Origin: Arenibacter palladensis
Lineage (GTDB): Bacteria > Bacteroidota > Bacteroidia > Flavobacteriales > Flavobacteriaceae
NCBI RefSeq assembly: GCF_900129275.1
Contig: NZ_FQUX01000005.1
Location: 186,001-250,000, forward strand
DNA length: 64,000 bases
Direction of reading: 5' to 3'
Part shown: one piece after another, positions 63,035 to 64,000 of the stretch
Numbering within the stretch: the first letter of the stretch is position 1
How the letters are laid out: each line of letters opens with the position of its first letter
Program-made: the position numbers and the translations under genes
Notes under the pieces: generated by a model
The model's input: only the letters and a program-made list of their open reading frames with translations
Told to the model about the DNA's origin: nothing
Database searches by the model: none

Positions 63035-64000
63035 TTAAATTATTTCGAAATAACGTTTTAATTGCCAGTCGGTTATAGCTCCCAGTTGTTGTTGGTCTTC
63101 CCATAGTCGGGTATACGCATAGTGATCCACAAATATATCACCAAAGAGATCCCGTGCAATTTTTGAATTCTTAAATTTTTCAGCGGCCTGGGACAAGGTC
63201 CTAGGCAACTGAAGTTCCTGTGAAAAATCTACATCGTAGGCGTTTCCATCTACCGCTTTTGTAGGTTCAATTTTATTCTCTATGCCCCATAATCCCGAAC
63301 CAATAGCCGCAGCAAGGGCCAAGTAGGGATTAATATCCGCTGCCGATACCCTATATTCCACTCTTTGCGACTTTTCAGATCCAGGAATTGCCCTAAGGGC
63401 ACAGGTTCTATTATCTATACCCCATGAGGCCGCAGTGGGGGCCCAAAAACCGGGAATGAGTCGCGTATAGCTATTACATGTAGAGGCCACCATAGCTAAA
63501 AATTCTGGCATTAACTTTTGTTGTCCTCCTAGAAACCATCGCATCACATCAGACATGCCATTTGGCTTACTTTTATCGTAGAAGGCAGATGAGCCATCCG
63601 TATTTTGCAAAGAAATATGGATATGACCGGATTGACCGGGATAACTGGAAGACCATTTGGCCATAAAGCATGCCATCAAATTGTTTTGTTGTGCCCAAAC
63701 TTTTACAAAGTTTTTGAATAGAGCCCCATTATCGGCAGCCCGCAGAGCCTCGGAATACTCTAATGCGCCCTCCAGTACTCCCGCACCCGTCTCCGTATGC
63801 AATCCTTCCAATGGCATGCCCATCTCCTTGGAAAGTTCCATTATTTGGTGATAATAATTGGCATGGGTGGAGCTGCGTAATATGGAATAACCAAAGTTAC
63901 CTGGCGTCATTGGTTCCAGGTTATGATAATTCTTATCCCGAACGGATTTAGGGGATTCATTAAAAAGGAAAAATTCGAACTCGAAAGAGGCACTAGCTTT
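63035..64000 (-). CDS. Glutamine synthetase-like gamma-glutamyl ligase, 5' truncated
   Basis: GS-fold ligase; the frame stays open to the window end (SASFEFEFFLF is visible before the ATG at 63910), so the N-terminus lies outside. Metal and substrate blocks: GLHTETGAGVLEGAL, GQSGHIHISLQN with the ATP-site His, PGFWAPTAASWGIDNRTCALR and RVEYRVSAADINPYLALAAAIGSG. The last block resembles the PuuA/IpuC/GlnA4-type gamma-glutamylamine ligases (NPYLALAA) rather than canonical GS, whose corresponding region reads RCPD. Being followed within 4 bases by ALDH, then ADH and a GATase, it most likely attaches glutamate to an amine. 322 residues are visible. Confidence 0.82.
   Translation of the reverse strand, partial: KASASFEFEFFLFNESPKSVRDKNYHNLEPMTPGNFGYSILRSSTHANYYHQIMELSKEMGMPLEGLHTETGAGVLEGALEYSEALRAADNGALFKNFVKVWAQQNNLMACFMAKWSSSYPGQSGHIHISLQNTDGSSAFYDKSKPNGMSDVMRWFLGGQQKLMPEFLAMVASTCNSYTRLIPGFWAPTAASWGIDNRTCALRAIPGSEKSQRVEYRVSAADINPYLALAAAIGSGLWGIENKIEPTKAVDGNAYDVDFSQELQLPRTLSQAAEKFKNSKIARDLFGDIFVDHYAYTRLWEDQQQLGAITDWQLKRYFEII

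Noticed and set aside
1-64000. rRNA, tRNA, CRISPR array, prophage or classical defence system
   Set aside because: I looked through all intergenic stretches and found no cloverleaf-like sequence, no spaced direct repeats and no integrase, Cas or restriction gene.
59629-64000. Putrescine (Puu) pathway
   Set aside because: No amine oxidase or putrescine permease is seen and an alcohol dehydrogenase is present, so an amino alcohol fits better. Genes beyond the window edge could change this.

Overview
The window reads as a chromosomal segment of a marine-type Bacteroidota, most likely Flavobacteriaceae. Evidence: AT-rich DNA, a SusC/SusD pair, secreted two-domain carbohydrate enzymes, two GH92 mannosidases, candidate promoters of the TAnnTTTG type, and few Shine-Dalgarno sequences. 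I see no rRNA, tRNA, CRISPR array, intact insertion sequence or phage gene. Most of the window is metabolic, arranged as compact operons. The first gene (PIG-L deacetylase) and the last (glutamine synthetase-like) are cut by the window edges.

Region by region. 1-6557: PIG-L deacetylase, secreted amidohydrolase, a hemN-usp pair (oxygen-independent haem synthesis plus stress protein) and a sugar-1-kinase/nucleotidyltransferase pair. 6582-10760: xylose module xylB-xylA plus a LacI regulator, with a promoter and a LacI-type operator. 10833-16962: siroheme synthase, a GH92 whose general-acid position is Gln, and the proline operon proC-proB-proA. 17365-28451: a phosphonate block transcribed leftward. 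phnA-phnY-phnW encode conversion of 2-aminoethylphosphonate (AEP) to acetate plus phosphate. They are followed by an organophosphate-type transporter, an FAD amine oxidase, three exported phosphoesterases of unrelated folds and an XRE-cupin regulator.

28772-49143 is a hexuronate locus: TRAP transporter, uxuA, an SDR mannonate oxidoreductase, two exported Gfo/Idh/MocA oxidoreductases, a DUF6807 lipoprotein, SusD/SusC, a divergent LacI regulator with ThuA, uxaC, and a haem-c dehydrogenase-like lipoprotein. It contains no recognisable glycosidase or polysaccharide lyase. 49372-53756 is a histidine kinase with eight PAS domains plus a stand-alone receiver. 54199-56745 is PEP carboxylase. 56828-57036 is a small element with a promoter-like motif, a strong ribosome-binding site and a terminator-like hairpin. 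57262-59523 is a second GH92 with the usual Glu. 59629-64000 is a tight four-gene operon (GS-like ligase, aldehyde dehydrogenase, iron-type alcohol dehydrogenase, class I amidotransferase) that fits gamma-glutamyl degradation of an amino alcohol such as ethanolamine.

How it fits together: several modules point to scavenging of phosphorus- and amine-bearing head groups. These are the AEP operon with secreted phosphoesterases, a GH92 that may act on mannose-1-phosphate diesters, and the gamma-glutamyl amino-alcohol operon. The most original hypothesis is that 18059-28451 is an integrated outside-to-inside system, in which secreted phosphoesterases release (N-methyl-)AEP from phosphonolipids or phosphonoglycans and the inner-membrane and cytosolic proteins take it up and mineralise it. 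Functions are assigned by motif recognition only; no database search was run.
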